Shown: positions 43,920-53,432, counted from the stretch's first letter. The stretch: 64,000 nt of DNA from Pseudarthrobacter sp. NamB4 (GCF_005796185.1 NZ_VAHM01000014.1:1-64000); one strand, 5' to 3'. A program made the numbers and translations. The notes: generated by a model not told the origin, from the letters alone.

Positions 43920-46646
43920 GTGCCAAGCAAGGCCAAAACCGGCAAGAAACTCGTGATTGTGGAGTCTCCGGCCAAGAGCAAGACCATCGCCAAGTACCTG
44001 GGCGAGGGCTTCATCGTTGAGGCCTCCATCGGTCACATCCGCGACCTTCCCCAGCCCTCCGAGCTCCCCGCTGAGCTGAAGAAAACGTCGGTGGGCAAGT
44101 TCGCCGTCGACATCGAGCACGACTTTAAGCCCTACTATGTCGTCTCGCCGGACAAGAAGAAAAAGGTCACCGAGCTCAAGGCTGCGCTCAAGGACGCCGA
44201 CGAACTCTATCTCGCAACCGATGGGGACCGCGAGGGCGAAGCCATCGCGTGGCACCTGCTGGAAGTGCTCAAGCCCAAGGTCCCCGTGTACCGGATGACC
44301 TTCGGCGAAATCACCAAGGAAGCCATCCAGCGCGCCATGGGCAACCTGCGCGATGTGGACTCCGCCTTGGTGGATGCGCAGGAAACCCGCCGCATCCTGG
44401 ACCGCCTGTACGGGTACGAAATCTCGCCGGTGCTGTGGCGCAAGGTGGCGCGCGGACTGTCCGCCGGCCGCGTGCAGTCAGTGGTCACCCGCATGGTGGT
44501 GGACCGCGAACGGGAGCGCATGGCCTTCAAGGCCGCCTCCTACTGGGACCTCACCGGCCAGTTCGGTGCAGACGCCGGCTCCTTCAAGGCGAAGCTCGCC
44601 GCAGTGGACGGTGCCAAGGTTGCCAGCGGCCGGGACTTCAACGACGACGGCGTCCTGACCGCGAAGAACGTCGCCCACCTGAACGAGGAACTGGCAACGT
44701 CCCTGGCCGCCGGGCTGCAGGGCGCCGAGTTCGGTGTCCGGTCCGTCGACACCAAGCCGTACACCCGCCGCCCCGCTGCCCCCTTCACCACGTCCACCCT
44801 GCAGCAGGAGGCGGGCCGCAAGCTCCGCTTCTCCTCCAAGAGCACCATGCAGATCGCCCAACGGCTGTATGAAAACGGCTACATCACCTATATGCGAACC
44901 GACTCGTCAGCCTTGAGCGACGAAGCCATCACGGCCGCCCGCCGCCAGGCTTCGGAGCTCTACGGGCCCGAGTACATTCCAGGGTCCCCGCGGGTCTACT
45001 CGAACAAGGCGGCGAACGCGCAGGAAGCGCACGAGGCCATCCGCCCCGCCGGTGACTCCTTCCGGACGCCCGCCCAGGTGGCCAAGCAGCTCTCAGGGGA
45101 CGAATTCCGGCTCTACGAACTCATCTGGAAGCGCACCGTTGCCTCCCAGATGGCCGACGCCAAGGGTTCGACGGCGACCATCCGCCTGGGTGCCGTCGCG
45201 GCGGACGGGCGCGACGCCGAGTTCTCCGCCTCCGGCACCGTGATCACCTTCCCCGGATTCCTGGCCGCCTATGAGGAAGGCAAAGACGAAACCCGCGGCG
45301 ATGAGGACTCCGATGAGGGCCGCCGGCTGCCCAACGTAGCCAGGGGCGACGCGCTTAAGGCCTCCGACATTGTGGCTGTCGGTCACGAGACTTCGCCGCC
45401 GCCGCGCTACACGGAAGCGTCGCTGACGGCCGAGCTGGAAAAGCGGGGCATCGGACGCCCGTCCACCTACGCCTCCACCATCTCCACCATCCAGGACCGC
45501 GGCTACGTCCGGAAGCAGGGCTCGGCGCTGGTTCCCAGCTGGATCGCCTTCTCCGTGATCCGGCTGCTGGAGCAGCACTTCAGCGATTACGTGGACTACG
45601 AGTTCACCGCGGATATGGAAGGTGACCTGGATAAGATCGCCAACGGCCAGGCCGTGGGGGCGTCCTGGCTCCGGCACTTCTACTTCGGCGAGGACTCCGA
45701 CCCGGGGCTGCTGAGCATCGTCAACAACCTCGGCGAAATCGACGCACGCGAAATCAATTCCATCCCCATCACGGACGAGATCACGCTGCGCGTGGGCAAG
45801 TTTGGCCCGTACCTGGAAAGCTCCGCGGCCACCGTCGACGCTAAGACCGGGGAGGTCGTGGAGTCGGCGCGGGCCAATGTGCCGGAGGACCTCGCTCCTG
45901 ATGAGCTGACTGCCGAGAAGGCCGTTGAGCTGATGGAGACCGCCGCTCCCGAGGAACGCGTGTTGGGAACCGATCCCCACACGGGGCACACCATCGTTGC
46001 CAAGAACGGCCGCTACGGCGCCTACGTCACCGAGATCATCCCGGAGATGACCGATGAACAGGTCGCCGCCCAGCCTGTGGAGTACTACAAGAACGGCAAG
46101 CCCAAGCCGCCCAAGAAGCCCGTCAAGGCCAAGCCGCGTACCGGCTCGCTGTTCAAGTCCATGACGGTCGAGTCCGTCACCCTGGACGAGGCGCTGCAGC
46201 TTATGAGCCTGCCGCGGGTACTGGGCGAGGACGCCGAGGGTAACCTCATCACTGTGCAGAATGGCCGGTTTGGTCCCTACCTCAAGAAGGGAACCGACTC
46301 CCGGTCCATCGGCTCGGAGGAGGAAATCTTCACCATTACGCTGGAGCAGGCCCTGGAGATCTACTCCCAGCCCAAGCAGCGCGGCGCCCGTGCAGCCGTC
46401 CCCCCGCTGGCCGAGTTCGGCCCGGACCCGGTATCAGAGAAGAACATCGTGGTGAAGGAGGGCCGCTTCGGCCCCTACATCACCGACGGGATCACCAACA
46501 TCACCGTCCCCCGTGCCACCTCGCTGGAGGAGCTCACGCGGGAACAGGCCGTGGAACTCCTGGCCGAGAAGCGAGCCAAGGGCCCGGTCAAGCGCACCGC
46601 CACCCGCAAGGCTCCGGCCAAGAAGAAGGCAACCGCCAAGAAGTAG
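43920..46646 (+). CDS. topA: DNA topoisomerase I
   Basis: 908-aa type IA topoisomerase that relaxes negative supercoils. The TOPRIM domain starts VIVESPAKSKTIAKYLG and includes DGDREGEAIAWHLL. The active-site tyrosine is in ENGYITYMRTDSSALS near residue 328. The C-terminal part has four topoisomerase C-terminal repeats and a lysine/alanine-rich basic tail (KAPAKKKATAKK) instead of zinc fingers, as in other actinobacteria. The GTG at 43920 follows AGGAG by four bases. Confidence 0.97.
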   Translation: MPSKAKTGKKLVIVESPAKSKTIAKYLGEGFIVEASIGHIRDLPQPSELPAELKKTSVGKFAVDIEHDFKPYYVVSPDKKKKVTELKAALKDADELYLATDGDREGEAIAWHLLEVLKPKVPVYRMTFGEITKEAIQRAMGNLRDVDSALVDAQETRRILDRLYGYEISPVLWRKVARGLSAGRVQSVVTRMVVDRERERMAFKAASYWDLTGQFGADAGSFKAKLAAVDGAKVASGRDFNDDGVLTAKNVAHLNEELATSLAAGLQGAEFGVRSVDTKPYTRRPAAPFTTSTLQQEAGRKLRFSSKSTMQIAQRLYENGYITYMRTDSSALSDEAITAARRQASELYGPEYIPGSPRVYSNKAANAQEAHEAIRPAGDSFRTPAQVAKQLSGDEFRLYELIWKRTVASQMADAKGSTATIRLGAVAADGRDAEFSASGTVITFPGFLAAYEEGKDETRGDEDSDEGRRLPNVARGDALKASDIVAVGHETSPPPRYTEASLTAELEKRGIGRPSTYASTISTIQDRGYVRKQGSALVPSWIAFSVIRLLEQHFSDYVDYEFTADMEGDLDKIANGQAVGASWLRHFYFGEDSDPGLLSIVNNLGEIDAREINSIPITDEITLRVGKFGPYLESSAATVDAKTGEVVESARANVPEDLAPDELTAEKAVELMETAAPEERVLGTDPHTGHTIVAKNGRYGAYVTEIIPEMTDEQVAAQPVEYYKNGKPKPPKKPVKAKPRTGSLFKSMTVESVTLDEALQLMSLPRVLGEDAEGNLITVQNGRFGPYLKKGTDSRSIGSEEEIFTITLEQALEIYSQPKQRGARAAVPPLAEFGPDPVSEKNIVVKEGRFGPYITDGITNITVPRATSLEELTREQAVELLAEKRAKGPVKRTATRKAPAKKKATAKK

Positions 46647-46717
46647 GGGAGGGGAGGGCGCCCCGTGTTTGAGAGAATCCGTTTGCATGGGGCACCGGAA
46701 CGTGATCGGCTAGGGGA

Positions 46718-47170
46718 ATGACTGAACAGCCCGGAATCGCCGATCCCACTCCGCTCAACGACCTCGAGGAGAAGCTCGCCAAGGGTGGCCAGCCTGATGC
46801 GAGCCCGGTGGACGTCATTCTGTCCTTCCTGAACAGTGAGGTCTACATCGTCAGTTCGGACAGCATCGAGGGCGAGGACTCGCAGGTGGAACCCCTGGTC
46901 CTGGGCAATGCCGACGGCGACCCCGTCCTTGCCGTTTTCTCGCACCCCAGCCGGGTTGACCAGCAGTACCTAGACGCGGCGCCCAACATCCTCGGCACGC
47001 AGGGCGCAGCCATCATTGCCAACATTGGCGAGGAGCTGGGAATGGTGATTAATCCTGGTGCCGCCTACGGCTTCGAGATCAATCCCGAAGGCGTGGCGAA
47101 CATCAGACGCGATTTCAAGCGGGCGGATGAGCTTCCGGACGCCGGCTCCCCGGACCAGCCCGGCAACTGA
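46718..47170 (+). CDS. SseB-like family protein
   Basis: 150-aa cytoplasmic protein with the N-terminal SseB-type domain: VDVILSFLNSEVYIVSSD, then PVLAVFSHPSRVDQQYLDAAPN, and VINPGAAYGFEINPEGVANIRRDF. The family's function in non-pathogens is unknown. It sits between topA and the Ppx/GppA gene on the same strand. Confidence 0.83.
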   Translation: MTEQPGIADPTPLNDLEEKLAKGGQPDASPVDVILSFLNSEVYIVSSDSIEGEDSQVEPLVLGNADGDPVLAVFSHPSRVDQQYLDAAPNILGTQGAAIIANIGEELGMVINPGAAYGFEINPEGVANIRRDFKRADELPDAGSPDQPGN

Positions 47171-47233
47171 CACAACTCCGCGCCGCCGGGTAGCAGTTGG
47201 AACCGCAGGGCGCTGCCGGGCAATAATGGCAGC

Positions 47234-48232
47234 ATGCGGCTAGGCGTCCTCGATATCGGGTCCAACACTGTCCATCTCCTCCTGGTGGATGCCCACCCCG
47301 GCGCTCGGCCGGTACCGTTCGCCTCGCACAAACGGCCGCTGTCCCTGGTCCAGTACCTGGAGCCGGACGGCAGCATCAGTGATGCGGGGCAGCACGAGCT
47401 GACCGAGTTCGTGCTGGAAGCGTGGGAGTTTGCCGCCAGGCACAAGGCGGAGGACCTGCTGGCCTTCTGTACGTCCGCCATCCGCGAGGCCACCAACGGC
47501 CCCGAGGTCCTGGCTCGGGTGAAGCACGAAACCACGGTCACGTTGCAGGAGCTCACCGGCAGCGAAGAAGCGTCCATGACCTTCTTCGCCGTCAGGCGCT
47601 GGTACGGCTGGGGTGCCGGGCCCATCCTGAACCTGGACATCGGCGGCGGCTCCTTTGAAATGGCGTTCGGTCAGGACGAGCTTCCGGAGATGGCAACGTC
47701 CGTGCCGCTGGGCGCCAGCCGCCTCACACGGGACTGGCTCGCCGAGGACCCGCCCTCCGCCAGGAGCGTCAAGGAACTGCGCCGCTACATCCGCGCCACC
47801 CTCAAGCCAGCCGTCCGCGAATTCGACGGGCTGGGCCGTGCGAACCTGGTTGCTGGAACTTCAAAGACTTTCCGTTCCCTTGCCAGGATTGCAGGCGCTG
47901 CCCCCAGCGCGGCCGGCCCCTACGTCAAGCGGGAGCTGAACGCCCTTGACCTGGGGGTATGGGCGCAGCGCATTTCCGCGATGAAGGCCGAAGACCGGCT
48001 GCACCTTCCCGGCGTTTCCGAGGCCCGCGCCCACCAACTGCTGGCCGGGGCGCTCGTGGCCGAGGCCGCACTGGAGCTTTTCAAGTTCAAGAAGCTGCGA
48101 ATCTGCCCCTGGGCGCTGCGGGAGGGCCTGATCCTCCGGCGGATCGACCAACTGGTGTTCTCCGGCCCGCTGGAGCCTGCGCCCCACGTAGCGCCTGCTG
48201 AGGCCATCGACGTGGTCGACGCGACAGTCTGA
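47234..48232 (+). CDS. Ppx/GppA phosphatase family protein
   Basis: 332-aa ASKHA-fold enzyme hydrolysing polyphosphate or (p)ppGpp. The phosphate-binding motifs are VLDIGSNTVHLLLVD at the start and ILNLDIGGGSFEMAFG near residue 140. The catalytic glutamate is expected in the LTGSEEASMTF region near residue 115. Length agrees with the short actinobacterial Ppx1/Ppx2 forms. It precedes the structured leader of proC. Confidence 0.92.
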   Translation: MRLGVLDIGSNTVHLLLVDAHPGARPVPFASHKRPLSLVQYLEPDGSISDAGQHELTEFVLEAWEFAARHKAEDLLAFCTSAIREATNGPEVLARVKHETTVTLQELTGSEEASMTFFAVRRWYGWGAGPILNLDIGGGSFEMAFGQDELPEMATSVPLGASRLTRDWLAEDPPSARSVKELRRYIRATLKPAVREFDGLGRANLVAGTSKTFRSLARIAGAAPSAAGPYVKRELNALDLGVWAQRISAMKAEDRLHLPGVSEARAHQLLAGALVAEAALELFKFKKLRICPWALREGLILRRIDQLVFSGPLEPAPHVAPAEAIDVVDATV

Positions 48233-48258
48233 ATCCCTCGTCGCCTTCAAAAGCGGAA

Positions 48259-48338
48259 GCACCGGCGTCGGCGCCAGGAAAATGGGGGAAAACCTGGTGC
48301 CGACCGCCGGTGCCCTGGCAGGAATCCCCATCCCTGCC
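48259..48338 (+). ncRNA. Structured leader segment: two consecutive hairpins upstream of proC
   Basis: GCACCGGCGTCGGCGCCAGG (48259-48278) pairs with 48293-48313 to form a stem of about 19 pairs with one bulge and an A-rich loop (AAAATGGGGGAAAA). A second hairpin follows directly: GGCAGG (48317-48322) with CCTGCC (48333-48338). There is no T-tract after either, so simple Rho-independent termination of the upstream gene is doubtful. It is either a terminator-like end of the ppx transcript or part of a structured RNA leader. Confidence 0.4.
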
Positions 48339-48387
48339 GCATCACTCGCACCCTCAATGAGGTAGTTACTACGATAGGGGCCGAAGG

Positions 48388-48409
48388 TGAAAGGCACCTG
48401 CGCCTTTCA
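48388..48409 (+). promoter_or_regulatory. Leader hairpin before a short upstream ORF of proC
   Basis: TGAAAGGC (48388-48395) and GCCTTTCA (48402-48409) form a perfect 8-bp stem with loop ACCTGC. The ribosome site GGGAG of the short upstream ORF follows at 48411-48415, so folding could affect its accessibility. The near-palindrome GTAGTTACTAC at 48362-48372 lies just upstream, next to a possible -10 box (TACGAT, 48370-48375). Confidence 0.45.
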
Positions 48410-48421
48410 TGGGAGCAACCT

Positions 48422-48502
48422 GTGAATGAATTTTTGGAAGTTCCCACTGTTTCGCCGTCCATTCGAGTCATGCATTTCTGCGCCGACAGGGCGGAACTGT
48501 AA
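48422..48502 (+). CDS. Short upstream ORF (26 aa) overlapping the proC start
   Basis: GTG start with GGGAG six bases ahead, 26 codons (VNEFLEVPTV...CADRAEL), and a TAA stop whose last base is the first base of the proC ATG (TAATG). Such a stop-start overlap suggests translational coupling. The peptide matches no known family and has no proline run that would make it an obvious attenuator. It could be a leader peptide; it could also be chance. Confidence 0.45.
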   Translation: MNEFLEVPTVSPSIRVMHFCADRAEL

Positions 48503-49350
48503 TGATGGAGACCATGAGCAACCGAATCGCCTTCCTTGGCTGTGGATCCATGAACGAAGCAATTCTGAGTGGCTTGCTGGAAGCCGGGACTGATCCGGCG
48601 GACGTCGTGGCCACGGTCAGGCGTGCGGGGCGCGCCGCGGAGCTGGCGGAGCGGCACCACGGGGTGACCGCGATCGCCGGCGAGGAGGAACCGGACAACA
48701 ACAAGCAGGCAACGAAGGGTTCCGGCGTCGTCATCCTGGGCGTCAAGCCGGCGGGCATTGCCGACCTGGCCCGGGAGATCAGCGGAGCCCTTTCGCCCTC
48801 CACCGTGGTGGTCAGCGTGGCCGCTGCGGTGTCCATTGCCCAGCTGGAGGCCGCGCTTCCGGCAGGGCAGCCCGTGATCCGCTCCATGCCCAACACCCCG
48901 GCCAAGCTTGGACGTGGAGTCGTCTCGGTGTCGCGGGGCACCAACTGCACCCGGGAGCAGCTGCAGCGGGTCAAGGACGTCCTGCAGGGTGCGGGGACCG
49001 TCGTCGAAGTGCCCGAGGAGCAGGTAGATGCCCTGTCCGCCATCAGTGGTTCAGGACCGGCCTACGCCTTTTACCTGGCCGAGGCGATGGCGGCAGCAGG
49101 GGCGGAGCTGGGCCTGGACCGTGAGCTGTCCCTGCTCCTGGCCAGGGAAACGGTGGCAGGTGCCGGTTTCATGCTGGCCGAGCCCGGCGCTGATCCCACC
49201 GACCTGCGAGAAGCAGTAACCAGCCCCAACGGGACCACCGAAAGGGCCATTGCCACGTTCGACGAGCGGGGCCTGCCCGCGATTATTGCTGCCGGAGCCC
49301 GCGCGGCTGCGGACCGCGCCGCCGAAATCACGAAGCAGCTTGGGGGCTAG
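48502..49350 (+). CDS. proC: Pyrroline-5-carboxylate reductase
   Basis: 282-aa enzyme for the last step of proline synthesis, NAD(P)H-dependent. The Rossmann motif IAFLGCGSMNEAI is at the start, VRSMPNTPAKLGRGV-like sequence (VIRSMPNTPA) near residue 130, and the C-terminal signature SPNGTTERAIATFDERGLPAII. The start is either ATG 48502, overlapping the short upstream ORF, or ATG 48514. The stop overlaps the stop of the opposing trkA gene in CTAG. Confidence 0.95.
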   Translation: MMETMSNRIAFLGCGSMNEAILSGLLEAGTDPADVVATVRRAGRAAELAERHHGVTAIAGEEEPDNNKQATKGSGVVILGVKPAGIADLAREISGALSPSTVVVSVAAAVSIAQLEAALPAGQPVIRSMPNTPAKLGRGVVSVSRGTNCTREQLQRVKDVLQGAGTVVEVPEEQVDALSAISGSGPAYAFYLAEAMAAAGAELGLDRELSLLLARETVAGAGFMLAEPGADPTDLREAVTSPNGTTERAIATFDERGLPAIIAAGARAAADRAAEITKQLGG

Positions 49351-50033
49351 GGGCGGGCGGCGAATCGTTCGAGCAGGTCCACGTGGCCGGACACGATCAG
49401 CATGTCCCGCGAGGATACCTTGGTCTCGGGCCGGGCGTAGGTGAAGTCTTCACCGGGTGACTTCACTCCGACGATTGTCACGCCGTATTTGGAGCGCACC
49501 TTGGATTCATCCAGAGTGAAGCCCACTGTTTCGCGTGGCGGGTACATTTTTACGATGGCGAAGTCGTCGTCGAACTCGATGAAGTCAAGCATCCGGCCGG
49601 ACACCAGGTGCGCGGCACGCACGCCGGCGTCTGCCTCCGGGTAGATCACATGATTGGCGCCGATCCGGGTCAGGATCTTGCCGTGTGAGGGGGTGATCGC
49701 CTTCACCCACAGATGTTCGATCCCGAGGTCCACCAGGTTGACGGTGATCAGCACCGAGGACTCGATGGAGGTGCCAACGCCTACGACGGCGGAGCTGAAC
49801 TCCTGTGCACCCAGCTGGCGGAGCGCATCAATGTTGGTGGCGTCCGCCTCCACCACATGGGTCAGGAGCGGTGCGAACTTCTGCACCAGGGTACGGTCGC
49901 GTTCGATGGCGAGCACTTCCCGGCCCTGCTTGACCAGCTGTTCAGCGGTGGAGGAACCGAAGCGGCCGAGCCCGATCACCAATACCGGAGCATTGTGGGC
50001 TGGGCGCCGAGCGTCGTCTGAGGAACTAGCCAA
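49347..50033 (-). CDS. TrkA/KtrA-family potassium uptake regulatory protein
   Basis: 228-aa cytoplasmic gating subunit of a potassium transporter. The RCK-N domain begins VLVIGLGRFGSSTAEQLVKQG, a Rossmann motif with the acidic residue in EVLAIERD. The C-terminal RCK-C domain follows from about residue 145 and may bind a nucleotide. The gene overlaps the 3' end of the channel gene by eight bases, which marks a stable operon. Confidence 0.92.
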   Translation of the reverse strand: MASSSDDARRPAHNAPVLVIGLGRFGSSTAEQLVKQGREVLAIERDRTLVQKFAPLLTHVVEADATNIDALRQLGAQEFSSAVVGVGTSIESSVLITVNLVDLGIEHLWVKAITPSHGKILTRIGANHVIYPEADAGVRAAHLVSGRMLDFIEFDDDFAIVKMYPPRETVGFTLDESKVRSKYGVTIVGVKSPGEDFTYARPETKVSSRDMLIVSGHVDLLERFAARP

Positions 50034-51459
50034 TGATGGGCCTCTCTTCGGGATAGTGGTACAACTGGCTGCGCTGGCGCAGAGCCAGGGCAGCGGCGAG
50101 GGTCACGGTGCCCACGCGGCCGGCGAACATGAGGGCGGTGAGGACGTAGACGCCCTCTTCGGGCACTTCGGCGCTGAGGTTGGTACTCAGGCCCACAGTG
50201 GCAAATGCCGAAATCGTCTCGAACAGCACACGGTCCAGGGAAGCGCCGCTGATGTGCAGCAGGAGGAATGCGGACACGGAGACCAGCGTGGCGCCGGCAA
50301 CGATAACCGAGATGGCCACCCGCATGGTTCCCTCGGGGATAGTCCGCCCATACACCTTCACGTCTGCATCACCCCGGGCTTCGGCCACGATGGCCAGGAA
50401 CATCACGGCGATGGTGGTGACTTTGATGCCGCCTGCCGTGGACGCCGAGCCGCCGCCGGCAAACATCAGCGCGTCCGTCAGGAGCATGGTGGTGGATTCC
50501 ATCTGGTTCTGGTCCACAAGGTTGAAGCCGCCCGAGCGGGTCATCACGGAGGCGAAAAGTGAATGGGTGATCTTGTCGCCGAGGTCCATGCCACCGATGG
50601 TCCGGGCGTTGTCCCATTCCATGAGCCCCCAAAGGAACATGCCCGCCGCCAGGAGGATGAAGGACACCTGGATGGTGAGCTTGGTGTGCAGGTTCCACTT
50701 CTTCCAGTTCAGGCCGTTCTGCTGCAGGACCATAACTACGGGGAAGCCCAGGCTGCCCAGGAACACGCCCAGCATCAGGGGGACCAGGATCCACAGGTCC
50801 GTCTCGTAGGGCACGATCCCGTCTGAGTGTGGTGTGAACCCTGCATTGTTGAAGGAGGAGATGGAGTAAAAGACTCCGTGCCACACGGCTTGCCAGAACG
50901 GCTCTCCAAGCGTCAGGAACCTTGGGATCAGGGCCAGCGCCAGGATCCCTTCGATGACCACGGACGTGGTGATGACGATCCGGAGCAAGGTGCCCACTTC
51001 GCCCAGGCGTCCGGCATTGTTCATGGATTCCGCCGCAATGATCTTGCCGCGGACCCCGAGCCGCTTGCTCACCATCAGTGCCAGCAGTGACGCCAGCGTC
51101 AGCGTTCCCAAACCTCCGATGAACACGCCGATGAGGATCACCAGCTGGCCGAAGAAGGACCAGTGCACCGCAGTGGACACCACGGTCAGCCCGGTGACGC
51201 ACACTGCGGAGACGGCGGTGAACAGTGCCTGATGGACGGGGGTGGCGGTGCCGGCGGCAGAGGAGATGGGCAGCGACAGCACGAAAGCGAACACCAGGCA
51301 CACGGCGGCGAACACTGTCAGGGCAAGCCTCGCCGGCGAGGTGTTCGCTATGTCGTCGATGAAGTCGCGCAGCCGAGTTAGGATCCAGAGGCCTTCCCGC
51401 TCCGGCACCGCGGGATGCCAGGGGGCCGGTTTGCGGGCCCTCGACTGGCTTTGCGTCAT
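50026..51459 (-). CDS. TrkH/KtrB-family potassium transporter subunit
   Basis: 477-aa membrane channel subunit with 8-10 helices in four pseudo-repeats. The selectivity-filter regions are AVCVTGLTVVST, SISSFNNAGFTPHS, TRSGGFNLVDQN and SAFATVGLSTNLS. The predicted partner of the regulatory subunit follows it. Together they take up potassium with sodium or protons and serve turgor control. Start ATG at 51459. Confidence 0.93.
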   Translation of the reverse strand: MTQSQSRARKPAPWHPAVPEREGLWILTRLRDFIDDIANTSPARLALTVFAAVCLVFAFVLSLPISSAAGTATPVHQALFTAVSAVCVTGLTVVSTAVHWSFFGQLVILIGVFIGGLGTLTLASLLALMVSKRLGVRGKIIAAESMNNAGRLGEVGTLLRIVITTSVVIEGILALALIPRFLTLGEPFWQAVWHGVFYSISSFNNAGFTPHSDGIVPYETDLWILVPLMLGVFLGSLGFPVVMVLQQNGLNWKKWNLHTKLTIQVSFILLAAGMFLWGLMEWDNARTIGGMDLGDKITHSLFASVMTRSGGFNLVDQNQMESTTMLLTDALMFAGGGSASTAGGIKVTTIAVMFLAIVAEARGDADVKVYGRTIPEGTMRVAISVIVAGATLVSVSAFLLLHISGASLDRVLFETISAFATVGLSTNLSAEVPEEGVYVLTALMFAGRVGTVTLAAALALRQRSQLYHYPEERPIIG

Positions 51460-51564
51460 GTGTGGCTTTTTCCTCGGTAGAAACTGCTTCCTTCAGTAGT
51501 AAACCACTAATGCCCGCGTCATGGCCGGGCAGGAAGGGCTGCCGGCTCGGGTAGCCTGTGATTG

Positions 51565-52776
51565 ATGACATACCTCCCGGGTCTAAGCCAGCCCGCGCTC
51601 CCAACGGTGGTGGCGTGGAGTTCTGACATGACCGCCTACAACTTCGGCCCGGGCCACCCCATGGCCCCGGAACGAATGGACCTGACTGCCCGCCTGGCGC
51701 GGAGCTTGGGCCTGTTCGAACTGGAGCATGTTGCCGTGGAGGCGCCAGGTGTAGCGGCGGACGTTGATCTTGAATCCGTGCATTCGGCCGACTTTGTTGC
51801 GGCGGTCCGAAGGGTCAGCGCGAACCCGGGTGAACCCGACGAGGCACGTGGACTGGGAACTGAGGACGATCCCGCCTTTGCCGGAATGCATGAGGCCGCG
51901 GCCAGGCTGGCCGGCGGATCCCTGATGGCTGCCGCCCGAATTCTCGACGGTTCAGCGCTGCGTGCCATCAACTTCGGCGGCGGCATGCATCATGCGGCCC
52001 GCGAACGGGCCAGCGGATTCTGCATCTACAACGACGCCGCACTCGCCGTGCAGAAGCTGCTCGACGGCGGCATCCGCAGGGTGGCGTATATCGACGTCGA
52101 CGCCCACCACGGGGACGGGACGGAGAGTATCTTCTGGAACGATCCCCGCGTGCTCACCGTCTCCCTGCACGAGAGTGGCCTCACACTCTTTCCGGGTACA
52201 GGGTTTGCCAACGAGACCGGCGGTCCGCAGGCAGAGGGGATGGCGGTGAACGTCGCGCTGCCGTCGGGTACTGGCGATGCCGGCTGGCTTCGCGCCTTCT
52301 ACGCCGTGGTGCCCCAGCTGGTTGCCGCGTTCCAGCCGGAGGTTATCGTTAGCCAGCACGGTTGCGATTCCCACCGCACCGACCCCTTGGCGCACCTCAA
52401 CCTCAGCGTCGACGGGCAGCGGGAGGCCGCATCCGCCGTCGCAGCCCTTGCTGCCCGCCACTGCGAAAACCGTTGGATCTCCACGGGCGGCGGTGGCTAC
52501 AACGTTCTCCAGGTGGTGCCCCGGTCCTGGAGTCACCTGATCGCCATCGCCGCCGGGAAGCCCGTGCCGCTGCGCACACCGGTCCCGCAGGACTGGCGGG
52601 CATACGTGCAGGAAAAGTTCGGAGGTTCGGCGCCGGAGCTGATGAGCGATGACGTGGAGCTGTGGTGGCGTTCGTGGGAAGTCGGCTTCGACCCCAACGA
52701 TGCCGTGGACCGTGCCGTCATGGCCACCAGGAAAGCCGTCTTTCCGCTCCACGGGCTGGACCCCTGGTTCGACTAA
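51565..52776 (+). CDS. Acetoin utilization protein AcuC-like (histone deacetylase family)
   Basis: 403-aa zinc-dependent deacetylase of the class I HDAC-like family. Visible are GPGHPMAPERMDLT near residue 30, the catalytic histidine pair in FGGGMHHAARERASGFCIYND, the metal ligands in VAYIDVDAHHGDGTESIFW, and GGGGYN near residue 310. In Bacillus AcuC deacetylates acetyl-CoA synthetase; acs is in this window but 25 kb away, so a link is only a suggestion. The start is ATG 51565. Confidence 0.9.
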   Translation: MTYLPGLSQPALPTVVAWSSDMTAYNFGPGHPMAPERMDLTARLARSLGLFELEHVAVEAPGVAADVDLESVHSADFVAAVRRVSANPGEPDEARGLGTEDDPAFAGMHEAAARLAGGSLMAAARILDGSALRAINFGGGMHHAARERASGFCIYNDAALAVQKLLDGGIRRVAYIDVDAHHGDGTESIFWNDPRVLTVSLHESGLTLFPGTGFANETGGPQAEGMAVNVALPSGTGDAGWLRAFYAVVPQLVAAFQPEVIVSQHGCDSHRTDPLAHLNLSVDGQREAASAVAALAARHCENRWISTGGGGYNVLQVVPRSWSHLIAIAAGKPVPLRTPVPQDWRAYVQEKFGGSAPELMSDDVELWWRSWEVGFDPNDAVDRAVMATRKAVFPLHGLDPWFD

Positions 52777-52783
52777 TTACGGG

Positions 52784-53281
52784 TCAGGAGCTGGTCTTTT
52801 CGGTTTGGAAGACCACTCCGGCGGCACCAATCAGCCAGCCCAACAGGGATAAGGCGAACGCTCCGATGAGGTCCGTGGACGCAGTTCCCTTGACCAGCCA
52901 GAGAAGCAGCACCATCAGCCCCACTGCCAGGTAGACGACGATGGCTGCCACGATCCGTCCGGACAGCCTGGCAGTAACCTCACCCGGGCTGATCGCAGAG
53001 GTTCCAACGCCGGCGACTGCGGCGCGGCCGGAACGGTCCGCTCCCTCCGCCTGGCGGACCTCCGCAATCGTGAACCCCAGGGCGGACGCCGTCAGCGAGC
53101 TCAGGGAAGTGGCCAGAACCCCCGCAGCCGTGACCAGCGCCCCGTTCAGGGGAGGTGCGGCCGTCCTCCCGTCCGGCACCCAGAAACCGACGCGGAGCAG
53201 TACGCTGCCCCACACCGCCACGAAGAGGCTCAGGAACACGAACGCGATGATATTAAACAGCTGCTGGCGGAGGACATCCAC
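52784..53281 (-). CDS. Membrane protein of unknown function
   Basis: 165 aa with four hydrophobic segments: IIAFVFLSLFVAVWGSVLL, GALVTAAGVLATSLSSLTASALGFTIA, IVAAIVVYLAVGLMVLLLWLV, and ALSLLGWLIGAAGVVF. A charged loop joins the second and third. No family is recognised. It faces the AcuC-like gene tail to tail, with seven bases between, and is divergent from the ArsR-type gene. Confidence 0.75.
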   Translation of the reverse strand: MDVLRQQLFNIIAFVFLSLFVAVWGSVLLRVGFWVPDGRTAAPPLNGALVTAAGVLATSLSSLTASALGFTIAEVRQAEGADRSGRAAVAGVGTSAISPGEVTARLSGRIVAAIVVYLAVGLMVLLLWLVKGTASTDLIGAFALSLLGWLIGAAGVVFQTEKTSS

Positions 53282-53432
53282 GACGGCCCACCCCCTTCAC
53301 TCGTGGCGGCGGCAGCCACCCGGCCGGGCAGCGGTGGAACTGTTCTAGCACCAGGACCGTCACCGGGCAATAGTGAACGGCTGGCCGAAATAGTTGATGC
53401 CTTTCGGCGTATATGTCGTTAGGGTGGGAGGC

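Noticed and set aside
48259-48421. c-di-AMP (ydaO-type) riboswitch
   Set aside because: The GGGGGAAAACC stretch and hairpins looked suggestive, and a potassium transporter is nearby, but the transporter is on the opposite strand with its start 3 kb away, and I could not match the conserved core.
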